From positions 1-64,000 of the IMG/VR virus record IMGVR_UViG_3300032093_000012: 64,000 bases of DNA. The stretch is one strand, 5' to 3'. The notes beneath the pieces were generated by a model. The model searched no databases. It was not told the origin of the DNA and saw only the letters and a program-made list of their open reading frames with translations. Source of the stretch: a virus. Of this stretch, positions 7,908 through 17,700 are shown piece after piece. The translations under genes were made by a program, and so were the position numbers. Positions within the stretch are counted from its first letter, which is position 1. Each line of letters starts with the position of its first letter.

Positions 7908-9938
7908 TTAGAATGATCCACCATCTAGTACGCCATAGACAAGAGCTGAACCGTTTGACTGAAGAACATAACCATCAGATCCAAGCGAGAGCTTTGATAG
8001 AGTATTACCGGTATTCGCTACTAGTAAGTCACCACTATTATATGTATCAAATCCAGTACCACCATCTGTAGCTGCAAGTGCAGTAGCTAATGATAATGTA
8101 TTTGCTGTAATTGCTACGTTTACTGTTGAGTTAGCAGTAATAGCAACATGTGTTGCATTTGATATTAATCCATTTGACTTAAGATAAGCCTGTAATGTGC
8201 CTTGTGTATATCCTGTACCAGCTATATCAACAGATGTTGTTGGAGAATCTTGAAGACCATAGAATATTTTGAAAATGCCATCATCAGAAGCATCTCTGAA
8301 TAAACCTGTATGTTCATGAGCACCACCAGCTACCTGATAGTTTCCATAAAAACCAATATCAAGAAGGTCTGTTGATGTATTATTTGTTGCAAGCTGGATG
8401 AGAGAGTCTTCAACAGCAAGAGTTGCAACGTTAACTGTTAATGCTTCACCGAGAACTACAAGGTTGCCAGAAACTTGAAGGTTCCCATCGAAATAACCAT
8501 CTACTGAGTGAACGTTAGCAGCGTGAATTTCTCTCCAACGAGATGTATTTGTGCCAAGATCATATGTTACGTTAGCACTTGGCGTAATAGCAGTATTAAC
8601 TGCTCCATTAATAGAAACGATATCTGATGAGTTACTACCTAATACTGCGTTACCAGATACTGTTAGATTTTCACTAATAGAAGCATTATTTGTTGATAGT
8701 GTTCCAGTTGCATCAGAAAGAGTAACGTTACCAAGAACGAGTGTTGAGCCAGAAAGATAAAGATCTTTCCATCTCATTGTTGTTGAACCAAGATCATATG
8801 TAACGTTAGCTGCTGGAACTAGTGCTGTATTAATTCTACCATTAACAGAAACAACATCACTGCTGTTACTACCAATAATTGTATTTCCGTTGATAGTAAT
8901 ATCATTAAATGTTACGTTATCTGAAGTACCTACTGCTTGACCAATATGAACACCGGTAGCATTTACTGTAACACCGGTACCGCCCTTAACGAACACACCT
9001 GTAGAGTTTGTTGTAAGACCGTCTTGACTGTTTACAAACACACCAGAAGAGTTAGAAACTATACCGTTGTTTGCAACTACAGCAATAGTAGCTGCTCCAC
9101 CTTCTGAAGAAGATGAACCAGAAATACCAGCACCAGCTGTAATAGAGGCAACATAGTTACCTGTTGTATCTGTACCAAGAGCTACAGAGTCAGCAGCAAT
9201 AGTTGCAGTAAGTGTACCACCAGTAAGATCTGTAAGTGTTATAGAACCAGAAAGGTCACCGCCAAGAGTAATTGTTGGTGATCTATTAATAGTGCCTGTA
9301 ACAAATAGATTTGATGAGATTACGGTATTTGTACCAGCAAATGTATTATTTCCACTATAACTACCATTTCTTGATAGTGTATCTGACATTGCATTTGAAT
9401 AAGCATTTGCAGCTTTATTGTCTGCATATGTATTTAAATCAGAGGCAGTATTTCCACCAACAGTTACAGCATTAACAGAGGTAACAGAAGCACCATTACC
9501 AGCAATATTTGTTACTGTAAGTGTATTTGTTGTTTTATTAAAAGTAAAGTCAGCATCACCGGCAAGGGCACCATCATCATTGAACTGTACCTGAGTATTG
9601 GCGCCAGAAGTAGTTGCCGCGGGAGCTGACCAATAAACACCGCCTGATGAGTTAGAAGTAAGGATTTGACCGGCAGTTCCAGATGCACCATTTGCATATA
9701 CAGCAGTAGGAACAAGGTTTGCTACGATAATCTTATCTATGCCAGAAGTAGCGTTTGCAACTAGCGCTTGGTTAGCAGTAAGAGTACCAGGATATCTTTT
9801 GCCTGAGATTGGTTCTACAACACCATTTGCACCGATGAAGAGTACATCACCATTAGATGACCAAGCTAATTCACCATTAGCAAGAGAAGTTGGTGTTGCT
9901 GTAGTAGTACTTCTTTTAATTTGAATTTGGTTTGCCAT
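7908..9938 (-). CDS. Tail-fibre-like protein with Mtd-type N-terminal domain
   Basis: This is a 676-aa protein. Residues 1-45 (MANQIQIKRSTTTATPTSLANGEL, then SSNGDVLFIGANG) resemble the phage fibre attachment domain. The central part is repetitive: GTAGQILTSNSSGGVYW near residue 85-100, followed by stretches of NGIVSNSSGVFVN type and two copies of a VTYDLGS/TNT.RWRE/KDLY unit. That second unit is a signature of marine T4-like fibre and hinge proteins. The C-terminus ends DGYVLQSNGSALVYGVLDGGSF. It has its own late promoter at 9964-9971 and a GAGGG ribosome-binding site, so it is probably a major virion component. Confidence 0.72.
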   Translation of the reverse strand: MANQIQIKRSTTTATPTSLANGELAWSSNGDVLFIGANGVVEPISGKRYPGTLTANQALVANATSGIDKIIVANLVPTAVYANGASGTAGQILTSNSSGGVYWSAPAATTSGANTQVQFNDDGALAGDADFTFNKTTNTLTVTNIAGNGASVTSVNAVTVGGNTASDLNTYADNKAANAYSNAMSDTLSRNGSYSGNNTFAGTNTVISSNLFVTGTINRSPTITLGGDLSGSITLTDLTGGTLTATIAADSVALGTDTTGNYVASITAGAGISGSSSSEGGAATIAVVANNGIVSNSSGVFVNSQDGLTTNSTGVFVKGGTGVTVNATGVHIGQAVGTSDNVTFNDITINGNTIIGSNSSDVVSVNGRINTALVPAANVTYDLGSTTMRWKDLYLSGSTLVLGNVTLSDATGTLSTNNASISENLTVSGNAVLGSNSSDIVSINGAVNTAITPSANVTYDLGTNTSRWREIHAANVHSVDGYFDGNLQVSGNLVVLGEALTVNVATLAVEDSLIQLATNNTSTDLLDIGFYGNYQVAGGAHEHTGLFRDASDDGIFKIFYGLQDSPTTSVDIAGTGYTQGTLQAYLKSNGLISNATHVAITANSTVNVAITANTLSLATALAATDGGTGFDTYNSGDLLVANTGNTLSKLSLGSDGYVLQSNGSALVYGVLDGGSF

Positions 9939-9963
9939 TAGTGGTCCCTCTATTTTTTTTAAT

Positions 9964-9971
9964 TATTTATA
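9964..9971 (-). promoter_or_regulatory. T4-type late promoter for the 676-aa fibre gene
   Basis: An exact TATAAATA on the minus strand lies in the short intergenic gap. The predicted start near 9958 gives a 20-base leader with GAGGG before the ATG at 9938. Confidence 0.75.
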
Positions 9972-9973
9972 TT

Positions 9974-10246
9974 CTAGAACGTTCCACCTTCTAGAGTGCC
10001 TTCTACTTCACTCAAATTCACTTTTTTAACCTCATATGTATCTGTATTTGCATTGTATACTAAAGTAGAACCATCCTGTGGTGTTTCTGGTTCTAAAACA
10101 TCGGCTAATTGATCTAATCTTCCAGCATTAGTACTAATTTGAGTTGTATTTTTTAATGTAACTGGAGTAGAAGATTGAATGACTTCTCCTGTTACATTAG
10201 CTGACACTCTTATAGACTTCTTTGCAGAAACTACTATATTAACCAT
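9974..10246 (-). CDS. Small virion-associated hypothetical protein
   Basis: This 90-aa protein begins MVNIVVSAKKSIRVSANV and ends GTLEGGTF. That ending closely resembles the C-terminus of the next fibre gene (LDGGSF), hinting at a shared assembly or trimer-closing motif. It includes DGSTLVYNANTDTYEVKKV, a pattern seen in small phage structural proteins. Its start overlaps the stop of the preceding gene (TAATG). The function is not recognised; a fibre or baseplate accessory role is inferred from location. Confidence 0.65.
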   Translation of the reverse strand: MVNIVVSAKKSIRVSANVTGEVIQSSTPVTLKNTTQISTNAGRLDQLADVLEPETPQDGSTLVYNANTDTYEVKKVNLSEVEGTLEGGTF

Positions 10247-10575
10247 TATCTAGTAACCTGTGGTGTGACTGTAACTATACCTTCAACTATTCTTGATATA
10301 GAATTTGAAGCATCTGTTAATTCAACATCATATACATATCTTCCACCAACCATATTTGCTGTTTGATTTGCAGTCAATGAGAGAGTTATAACTCCAGCAG
10401 TTGCATTTATAGATGTAGAAAAAACTACAGAGTTTGATGAAGTATAATGTTTTCTAATCTGTGAATTTGCAGTATAACCAGAAAGAATTAGAGGATCACC
10501 ATTTTCATCAGTCAAGTTTAGATCAGTTGTATAAGTTGTTCCTTGGTCTATTACTAAGTTTGCTTTAGTTGCCAT
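10246..10575 (-). CDS. Small beta-rich structural protein
   Basis: This is a 109-aa protein starting MATKANLVIDQGTTYTTDLNL. It is built of alternating beta strands with the pattern DENGDPLILSGYTANSQIRKHY and a C-terminal IVEGIVTVTPQVTR. Similar small Ig-like proteins occur in the baseplate or fibre regions of many tailed phages, where they bind fibres to the baseplate. It is translationally coupled to the following gene. I cannot assign a T4 equivalent. Confidence 0.65.
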   Translation of the reverse strand: MATKANLVIDQGTTYTTDLNLTDENGDPLILSGYTANSQIRKHYTSSNSVVFSTSINATAGVITLSLTANQTANMVGGRYVYDVELTDASNSISRIVEGIVTVTPQVTR

Positions 10576-10577
10576 TT

Positions 10578-11723
10578 TTATACACCCAGTGCAAATCGAG
10601 TAAACTTAACAGTTGTGTTTGTCGAAACAGGAGTACAATTAATAAACATATGAGTAGCATTTGCTCCAGCAGATATTCCAATAACCGAAGTATTAGTAAA
10701 CATTGTTCCGTATTCAGTCACATACGCCGTTGTGCCGTCATGTATGACTAATATTTTACTAACTTGATATGCATTTGCTGTATTATTATTCGCTGATATT
10801 AGATATTCGGCTGATCTAGTAGAAGATAATGTTACACTATCCATTACTTGTGAAGAAGTTCCAGTAAAAGTAATAGTATTTGAATTAACAAAAGATCCTA
10901 AAGAAGAAGCTAAAGTAGAAACTGTAACAACATTACTGCTGTTCAGAACTATCATTGATGAATTAACTACTACATTTACAGAAGAGTTACCCACATTTAT
11001 CTGAGAAGTTGTTATATTAACATTAGCACCAACATTAATGCCTGTAGTAGCATTTGCTGTAGTTGTATTGAGACCGCCAGAAGCATTAGCAAGTCCAACA
11101 ACTGTTAAAGTATTAGAAAAAGAAACAGAATTAGTTACAGCTAGCTGTTGGCTAATTGAAACGTTAGAACTAAATGTAGCATTACCTGTTACTGCTAAAG
11201 TATTAGAAAGAGTTGTGTTACCAATTACTACAAGCGTATTAGAAAGTGTAGTATTGCCTGTTACTGCCAACGTGTTAGAAAGAGCTGTGTTACCTGTTAC
11301 TGCTAGTGTATTTGCGAACGTTACACTTCCATTTACTACTAGAGTGTTAGAAACTGTAGTATTACCTGTTACTGCTAGAGTATTAGAAAAAGTAGTATTG
11401 CCCGTTACTACAAGCGTATTAGAAAAAGCGACAGAGTTAGTTACAGCTAGCTGTTGACTAATTAAAACGTTTGCACTAAATGCAGTATTTGTTTGAAAAG
11501 TTATAACACTATTTGTAGTAACGTTGCCGCCTTTAATATTTGTAGCAACAAGGGTGTTTGCTCCAAAGTGGCCATTTACGAAACCATTACCAGAAGTTAG
11601 AGCTCCAGCCGCATTAGCAGTAACTACTTCAGTGTCTATAAGTGTAATGATAGCATTCGTTCTATCAACCCAGTTCTGGAATGTGTCAGATGCTGTATTG
11701 ATAGATGAAAGTGTTTTAGACAT
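10578..11723 (-). CDS. Repetitive fibre-like structural protein
   Basis: This is a 381-aa protein. Its N-terminus (SKTLSSINTASDTFQNWVDR, then TNAIITLIDTEVVTAN) is a distinctive start seen in marine T4-like structural proteins. Residues 100-183 form seven 12-residue repeats of F/L-SNTL-A/V-VTGNTT, bracketed by two copies of ISQQLAVTNSV. This predicts a regular beta-helical or triple-stranded stalk. The C-terminal ~130 residues are non-repetitive and may form a head domain. It lies between a coiled-coil gene and small structural genes. A fibre role is inferred from repeat architecture and location. Confidence 0.7.
   Translation of the reverse strand: MSKTLSSINTASDTFQNWVDRTNAIITLIDTEVVTANAAGALTSGNGFVNGHFGANTLVATNIKGGNVTTNSVITFQTNTAFSANVLISQQLAVTNSVAFSNTLVVTGNTTFSNTLAVTGNTTVSNTLVVNGSVTFANTLAVTGNTALSNTLAVTGNTTLSNTLVVIGNTTLSNTLAVTGNATFSSNVSISQQLAVTNSVSFSNTLTVVGLANASGGLNTTTANATTGINVGANVNITTSQINVGNSSVNVVVNSSMIVLNSSNVVTVSTLASSLGSFVNSNTITFTGTSSQVMDSVTLSSTRSAEYLISANNNTANAYQVSKILVIHDGTTAYVTEYGTMFTNTSVIGISAGANATHMFINCTPVSTNTTVKFTRFALGV
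11175..11426 (-). repeat. Seven tandem 36-bp coding repeats
   Basis: Seven in-frame copies of a 36-bp unit encode 12-residue repeats of the form xSNTLxVTGNTT. Copies differ at several bases, so this is a coding tandem array rather than a CRISPR or a recent slippage product. Confidence 0.8.
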
Positions 11724-11726
11724 AAA

Positions 11727-11996
11727 TTAATTCCGTTCTACGACTTTAATTAAAATGTTTTTTAGTTCTTCTATTTGATTCTCTAGATTTTTCACTTTTT
11801 CAGCAGCTTCAATTTGTTTTTTAGCATTTTGTACTGCCGCTTTCGTTAACAATAATTCATTTTTATTTCTATTTATTATGAATCCGGTCTTCTTATCTTT
11901 AAACATACCTGTAGCAGATGTTTTAGTATACTTTTTCCGAAACATTTTTTTTCGTTTTTTCTTATCTTTTTTTACATCTTCTTCTTGTGTTGTCAT
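11727..11996 (-). CDS. Small basic plus coiled-coil protein
   Basis: This is an 89-aa protein with a very basic N-terminus (KKDKKKRKKMFRKKYTK) and a coiled-coil C-terminal half (residues ~50-89, KKQIEAAEKVKNLENQIEELKNIL). Its start overlaps the end of the 907-aa structural gene. The charge pattern would suit binding nucleic acid or an acidic protein such as the Asp-tailed neighbour at 14755-18930, but there is no direct evidence for either. No recognised domain. Confidence 0.65.
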   Translation of the reverse strand: MTTQEEDVKKDKKKRKKMFRKKYTKTSATGMFKDKKTGFIINRNKNELLLTKAAVQNAKKQIEAAEKVKNLENQIEELKNILIKVVERN

Positions 11997-14716
11997 GTAG
12001 ATGTTGCCACAGCTCGCATGTTACTTATAAACGGTGTAATGTATTGATCATTTGATAAGAATACTATCTTAAGAGCAAATGTATCAAACTTATCAAATTC
12101 TGTCATGCTAGAACTATAATATCTAGCAACGTTATCATTTGCTTTATTATTGAAAGCCTGATACTTATAACCTAACTTATCTATTTTAAGACCAGATCCA
12201 GCAACACTTACATTTGATATCTCTGTTTGTAGAGTTATTAAAGTATTATTAACTACATTTGATACTACTGCTATTTCATAAGTATTTGGGAATAACGCTG
12301 GATATATTTTAACTAAGTCATTATTAGCAAAATTTGTAGTAAACGTTGTATCTACACCAATAACATTTGTTTGGTTTATTGTAGTAGTTACAACACCATT
12401 TGAAGTAAATGTTGTGTTTGGATATTGCGGAAGTCCATAAGTAAATTCAATCAAATCAGATGTAGTAGAAGAAAATAATTTACTTGCTGAAGACTTAAAC
12501 TCTAACAAACTCCAATCTTTATCGTCATACGCATCTTTATCTTTATTGTTATAAAGTTTTGCATAAACTCTAAAGTTTGTACCCTGTGGTCTGTAACCAG
12601 TAATGTAAACTAATAAATCTTCACCAGATACTTGTGGATCAAGATTAATTCTTGTAGTTATATGTTTACTAAAAGCATTACCATATTTTGTATTTTCATT
12701 TGTATCATCGTCATTAATAACATAACGATACAACACGATGTTAGCTAGATTACTCTGCATTTTTGGTGCAACAAAATCATTGTTAAATGATGGTGTTATA
12801 GTAATAGCTACTGCGTTACTCTGTTCATACGCATATATTGGAGATGTATTAATAGTTACTATTTCACGAGATCTAGATGGCACGACGATAGCGTCTTCTT
12901 TTTTATAGAAGTATTCGTTGAACATTCTAATAGGTTGCGTGAAAGGAGTAGCATCAACTATGACATCTCCGTTTGTCGCTAGAGTATAATTAAACTTTGC
13001 TTCTGCATCAAATGTAGCTTGTGCAGGAGCAATAGTATCAATAGCAGCAACCATTCTGTTTACTTTAAAATCTACTATATTAACGTTTGAAACTGAAGCG
13101 CCGGATTGATCGCCAACTATAGTAGAGTTATTAGTAAAGTATAGATCGCTGTTTGCCTGTGAATAATAAAGCATTAATAGTTTAGCTCTACCACCGTCTA
13201 AATATGAATTTTTAAGTGAATGAACCCAAGCAACAGGTGTCTTATAAAAAGTACTTGTCGTATTTGTAAATGAAGTAGGTCTATCGATAGTTAGTATCGT
13301 GTTAGATGTTACACCTACTACTTCCCTTAGTTCGACGTTTGCTCCATTATTAATAGCAATATATTCTGAATCTGAACCCTGTAAAAATGTCGTATCAAAA
13401 GTAGTTCCATTGCCGGTTACAGTAGTAGAACTATTACTTACAGAGAGTGTTCCTGATAAGTTTGATTTTACCTGAAAAACTTTTTCATTACCATAGAAAT
13501 TTGTAGTCGAGTTCAATTCATTAAAATGCATGAATTCATAAGATTTATTTCTAACTTCTAGAGCAGTAACATTTGAAATAGCAGTACCTTCATAAGCATA
13601 TCTGGCAGCATTAATATTAAATTTTAAATCTATATTTGCTGATGATATCCAATTACTAGTATAAGCAGAATAAGTAAAATAATTACCAATATATTGACCG
13701 TTTACACCACTAGATAGAGTTTTAGTACCTAGTAACCATTCATTTTCTTTTGCTGTATATAGTTTATACTCAGGTGTGTTACCATCATATCTTACAACTA
13801 TAGCATATTCTGTATTTGTTTTAGTAGGAATGGTGTCTGCAAATACAAACTTAGTAGAAACAGACGCGTCTGTACTTGTATTTATTTGATCATATTCTAG
13901 TCTTGCAGATGGCATAGAACCGAGACTGCTTATGACCGGTAATCTATTTTTACATGGAACCAATAAAACAGTTACACCTGGGCTTTTCAAGCCACCAACA
14001 CTTTTAGGAGTTGGTTTTTCTTTAAAAAATAATTCTACACTACTAATACTAACTTCTGTAGCGTTTTTTACTACTGAAGGATCAATAAAAAACGTTTGAG
14101 CTAAAGTAAAAGTAGGAGCAGGTTCTCCAACAGTTGAAAATGAGTTATTATCAATAGTATCAATATTATAGTTTTTTAGTAAACTTCTTCCAAGAATTAA
14201 AGTTTTTTTACTTGTACCGTCAGGAGTTTTTACTATAAACTTTTTATTTAAAAAAGCACCAAAGTTATCGAACTTTAATTTAGTCTTTTTTAGTTCTTGA
14301 CTAGTATTCGTTTCGGGTACGAAGAAATAAAATGCTAGAGTACCATTTTCATCTGTAACTAATGGATCACCTATCTCACCTATCGTTATTACATCATCTT
14401 TTCTAGTATTAGTATCACTAAAATTATAATCATCAAAAAATATTTTTCTATTAATATGATCTGCATTATATGGAATAGCATTTCCAGATGAATCTTTATT
14501 CTGACTCTTATTATTATTAAGATGATTATTATATACAGCTTGATAATTAGTGCTTTTTTTAACCTGTAAAGTATGTTGTGTTATGTCAGTAACATCTTCT
14601 TCATAGAACTTATGTTCAGTATTTGGTTTTAAACCATAAATCAGTATTTCAACAGTTGTATTTTTCAACTTGAATTTTGAAGGGTTTTTATACTGACTAA
14701 TATAGGCTTTTGACAT
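11993..14716 (-). CDS. Large virion structural protein next to DUF4815 protein
   Basis: This is a 907-aa beta-rich protein starting MSKAYISQYKNPSKFKLKN. It contains several NGxTV/TxFxTxF...GD segments (for example GNGTTFDTTFLQGSDSEYI near residues 436-454 and GVDTTFTTNFANNDLVKIYP near 775-794). These resemble short repeated modules also seen in the adjacent 1391-aa protein. No signal peptide or membrane segment. It follows the DUF4815 protein in the same operon and probably forms part of the outer baseplate or fibre network, taking the place of T4 gp9-gp12. That placement is inference from gene order. Confidence 0.65.
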   Translation of the reverse strand: MSKAYISQYKNPSKFKLKNTTVEILIYGLKPNTEHKFYEEDVTDITQHTLQVKKSTNYQAVYNNHLNNNKSQNKDSSGNAIPYNADHINRKIFFDDYNFSDTNTRKDDVITIGEIGDPLVTDENGTLAFYFFVPETNTSQELKKTKLKFDNFGAFLNKKFIVKTPDGTSKKTLILGRSLLKNYNIDTIDNNSFSTVGEPAPTFTLAQTFFIDPSVVKNATEVSISSVELFFKEKPTPKSVGGLKSPGVTVLLVPCKNRLPVISSLGSMPSARLEYDQINTSTDASVSTKFVFADTIPTKTNTEYAIVVRYDGNTPEYKLYTAKENEWLLGTKTLSSGVNGQYIGNYFTYSAYTSNWISSANIDLKFNINAARYAYEGTAISNVTALEVRNKSYEFMHFNELNSTTNFYGNEKVFQVKSNLSGTLSVSNSSTTVTGNGTTFDTTFLQGSDSEYIAINNGANVELREVVGVTSNTILTIDRPTSFTNTTSTFYKTPVAWVHSLKNSYLDGGRAKLLMLYYSQANSDLYFTNNSTIVGDQSGASVSNVNIVDFKVNRMVAAIDTIAPAQATFDAEAKFNYTLATNGDVIVDATPFTQPIRMFNEYFYKKEDAIVVPSRSREIVTINTSPIYAYEQSNAVAITITPSFNNDFVAPKMQSNLANIVLYRYVINDDDTNENTKYGNAFSKHITTRINLDPQVSGEDLLVYITGYRPQGTNFRVYAKLYNNKDKDAYDDKDWSLLEFKSSASKLFSSTTSDLIEFTYGLPQYPNTTFTSNGVVTTTINQTNVIGVDTTFTTNFANNDLVKIYPALFPNTYEIAVVSNVVNNTLITLQTEISNVSVAGSGLKIDKLGYKYQAFNNKANDNVARYYSSSMTEFDKFDTFALKIVFLSNDQYITPFISNMRAVATST

Positions 14717-14754
14717 TTATAATTTCCTCGTTCTTCTTAACATACTATTTAGTA

Positions 14755-17700
14755 TTATTCATCGCCGTCATCATCATCATCATCATCGTCATCTTCACCA
14801 TCATCGGTATCTACACCACCATCTTCTGGATCGCCGTGAGGTGAATCAGCCCACTGATAGCTATCAGTATTATCATCTACATCAGGTGTTGTGACTTGAC
14901 CACCGCCATCAGGTTCATCTGTTGGTAGTGGTAGACCGGTCAGGCCACCATCTATATAATCTCCGGGATCATCTCCCGGATCACCATCCTCAGTAATGAC
15001 TATGACGTCGCCGCCTCCGCCGCCACCATCAGGTGTTACTACTATTCCATCATCATTTGGAGGTGGAGGTTGAGGTACAATTACTACTGGTTCTGTAGCA
15101 ATATTTTGTGATACTATAGCTACTTCTGTATATGGAAAATCATATACATCACCAGTATCTAAGCTAACATTCAAAAGTTCTGTAAGAGGATGTAATTGTC
15201 TATTAGCAGCATCTAGATAAGATGTATATTCTGGGTTCTTAGTATCACTAAGATTATTATTTGTAAAATCATCAATAAAGAAACCATACTTAAATCTATT
15301 AATATCTGGAGATATTGAACTTGGAATCACTTTGTTTTTGAGTTGGCTTTCTGCTAAGCTCAATGAAACAGCATATTCTAAGTTACGCACTCTTTGATCT
15401 ATACGTGCGATATCTTTCATTTTATAAGCTTTTGGTTGAGATTCTTTAATCTCACCATTACTAATTAGATCTCTAACTATTTTGTTATTAACTCTGCTTG
15501 TAAGATATCTTTCACTTACAATTTTTTTATCTAAAATTGTTTGTACATTAGCAGATGGATTTTGTGCAATAGTTGGATAAGCAGGAATACTTAATAGGGA
15601 AATATCTATACTGTCTCTATTAGTACCTGATCTCTTTTTATCTGCTTTTTCACCGTTTGTACCAGTCTTAATTGTAATCGTATTATTTTTATTAACTGTT
15701 ACAACGTCTGTTCTTCCAACATAATACTCAATAGTGCCAGTTAATACTGTTCCTGGATATGGAAATTTCTTTTCAGAAGAACCAATATTAAGAGTAGTGT
15801 TACTTGGTGGATTTACAGTTGCAGCTTCCGAGTTTGTTGTTAGTGTTGCAGAAGATATGACTGCTGGTCTAAAGTCAAATGTTGTCAATAGATCATAGTA
15901 GATACCTACATCAGTTTTTAATTCTGGAACTTCAAGAGTGTTTATCTGTGTTGTTAATGCACTTAATGCTTTTGAATCAACATTTGCTATCTGCGCAGCA
16001 TTTGCTGTCAAATAAGACACAGGTGTATAATAACCGTTTGTTGACGTATTAAATCTATCAACCTGTACTAACAGCCAGTTGGTAGTGTTTGGTCTAAACG
16101 AGATATCAGGCTTAACATACAGATAACCCTGATCATAATAATCTGCTGTTTGATTATGATCTACATAGAAATAATCAGTAACATCAGTACTACTTGTATT
16201 AACTGAACTGTTTGTTCCTAGATAAACTTTTCTAAGTCTAAAAATGTCTGATACACCGAGATGCCAAGGACCAGTGTTATTTGCTTCATTATTTGCCATA
16301 GCAAGTTTGACAAATAAGTTTCTATCAGCAGTCTTAGTTCCTTGAGCTGCACCATCTCTTCTAACATTATAGCCAACTATCATGTTAGAATTACCTGGTG
16401 ATTGGATAGCGAGACCCATATTAATAGTTAGAATATTATTATTAGCATCTACGTTTGCAGAATAACCATCTCTATCACCAAACGGAATAGAGATATATCT
16501 AGGAAAATATCTCTTGATTTTTGAATTAGCTTGAGTAAATGATAAGTTTGAATTTAATTGAATAAAAGTATTATTTACAACATTAATTACTAGTTTTTTA
16601 TCATATGCTGTGCTATTTGCATAGACATAAACATAATCACCGATTCTGAGGTCTGTAATAAAAGAAGTACCGGTGCCAACAAGATTTGCTGAAGTAGTTG
16701 TAGCTGCTGCATTACCAGTGATTGCTACATTGGCGATCATGCCTTCTTGAGCAGGAGCTACATAAAGTTCTCTAAGTTGTTCATCACTTAATGTAGCATT
16801 AGATGAATATGGGAAAAACTCATCTGGTGTTGATGATAATGAAAGTGTAATACTTCCTGAAGTAGAATTAAGAGAAGCGTTTGATACTATGGTTCTATAG
16901 ATATATTTAATATTATTAGCATTTTTAAGGTATCTTGTAGTATCAAATATTAATCTACCTCTACCCTTAATATTTGCTATGTCTACAGCTGTTGTTGGAT
17001 CTAGATCTAACACTATATCAGCAATGCCATCAGCAGCAGCGCCATTATAATAAACGCTCTTAACATCTTTAAAGTTTTTACCAGAATCCATATCAATATC
17101 AAAAAGATATAATCTATAGATTGCAGAACTTGTGCCAGGCACACCATTTTCTAAGGTCATTGATCTCATTCTAGCATAACCAATTTTGGTTCCTGCTGGA
17201 GCGATTGTTTCTGCTAGAGCCAACGATGAATTAGAAACATAGTCTCTTGCTGTATCATAGAGTTCTAACTGATCACCAGTATTAAATTGGAATAAGCCAG
17301 CAACATCTGATATTCTAATGTAATTTTGATAACCTAAGCTGATACTAAAAGTATTTGTTACAACTGTATCAGTACCTTTTTTGATATCCTGAACATAGTT
17401 TGCATCAGTAACTACTCTATAACCGTTTATATAACCTCTACCAGGATCTACAACAACTGAAATAGTATTTCCTTCAAAAGAACTATTTGCTGGTGATCTC
17501 GTAGTGACATTGAACTGGTCTAAAACATAATTGCCGCTGGCATCTCTGGTTCTTTCTGCCATCTCATCGTTTATGACGTTATAAGCAGTAAATTGATTTT
17601 GTTTATATGGCGAACCATCAGAGAAGCTAGTAAGTATATAAGCTTCTGCATTTGATTCTGCTATATCTGTATTAGATAATACTAAGTTGGCAGTAAGCTT

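Noticed and set aside
6597-9938. Diversity-generating retroelement acting on Mtd-like fibres
   Set aside because: Only the N-terminal Mtd-type domain is present; no reverse transcriptase or template repeat is visible in the window.
11175-11426. CRISPR-like regular repeats
   Set aside because: Units are contiguous 36-bp coding repeats in frame, without spacers; no cas genes.
11038-11457. 139-codon plus-strand ORF with LPVTA repeats
   Set aside because: It is the mirror of the 12-residue repeat array in the minus-strand structural gene.
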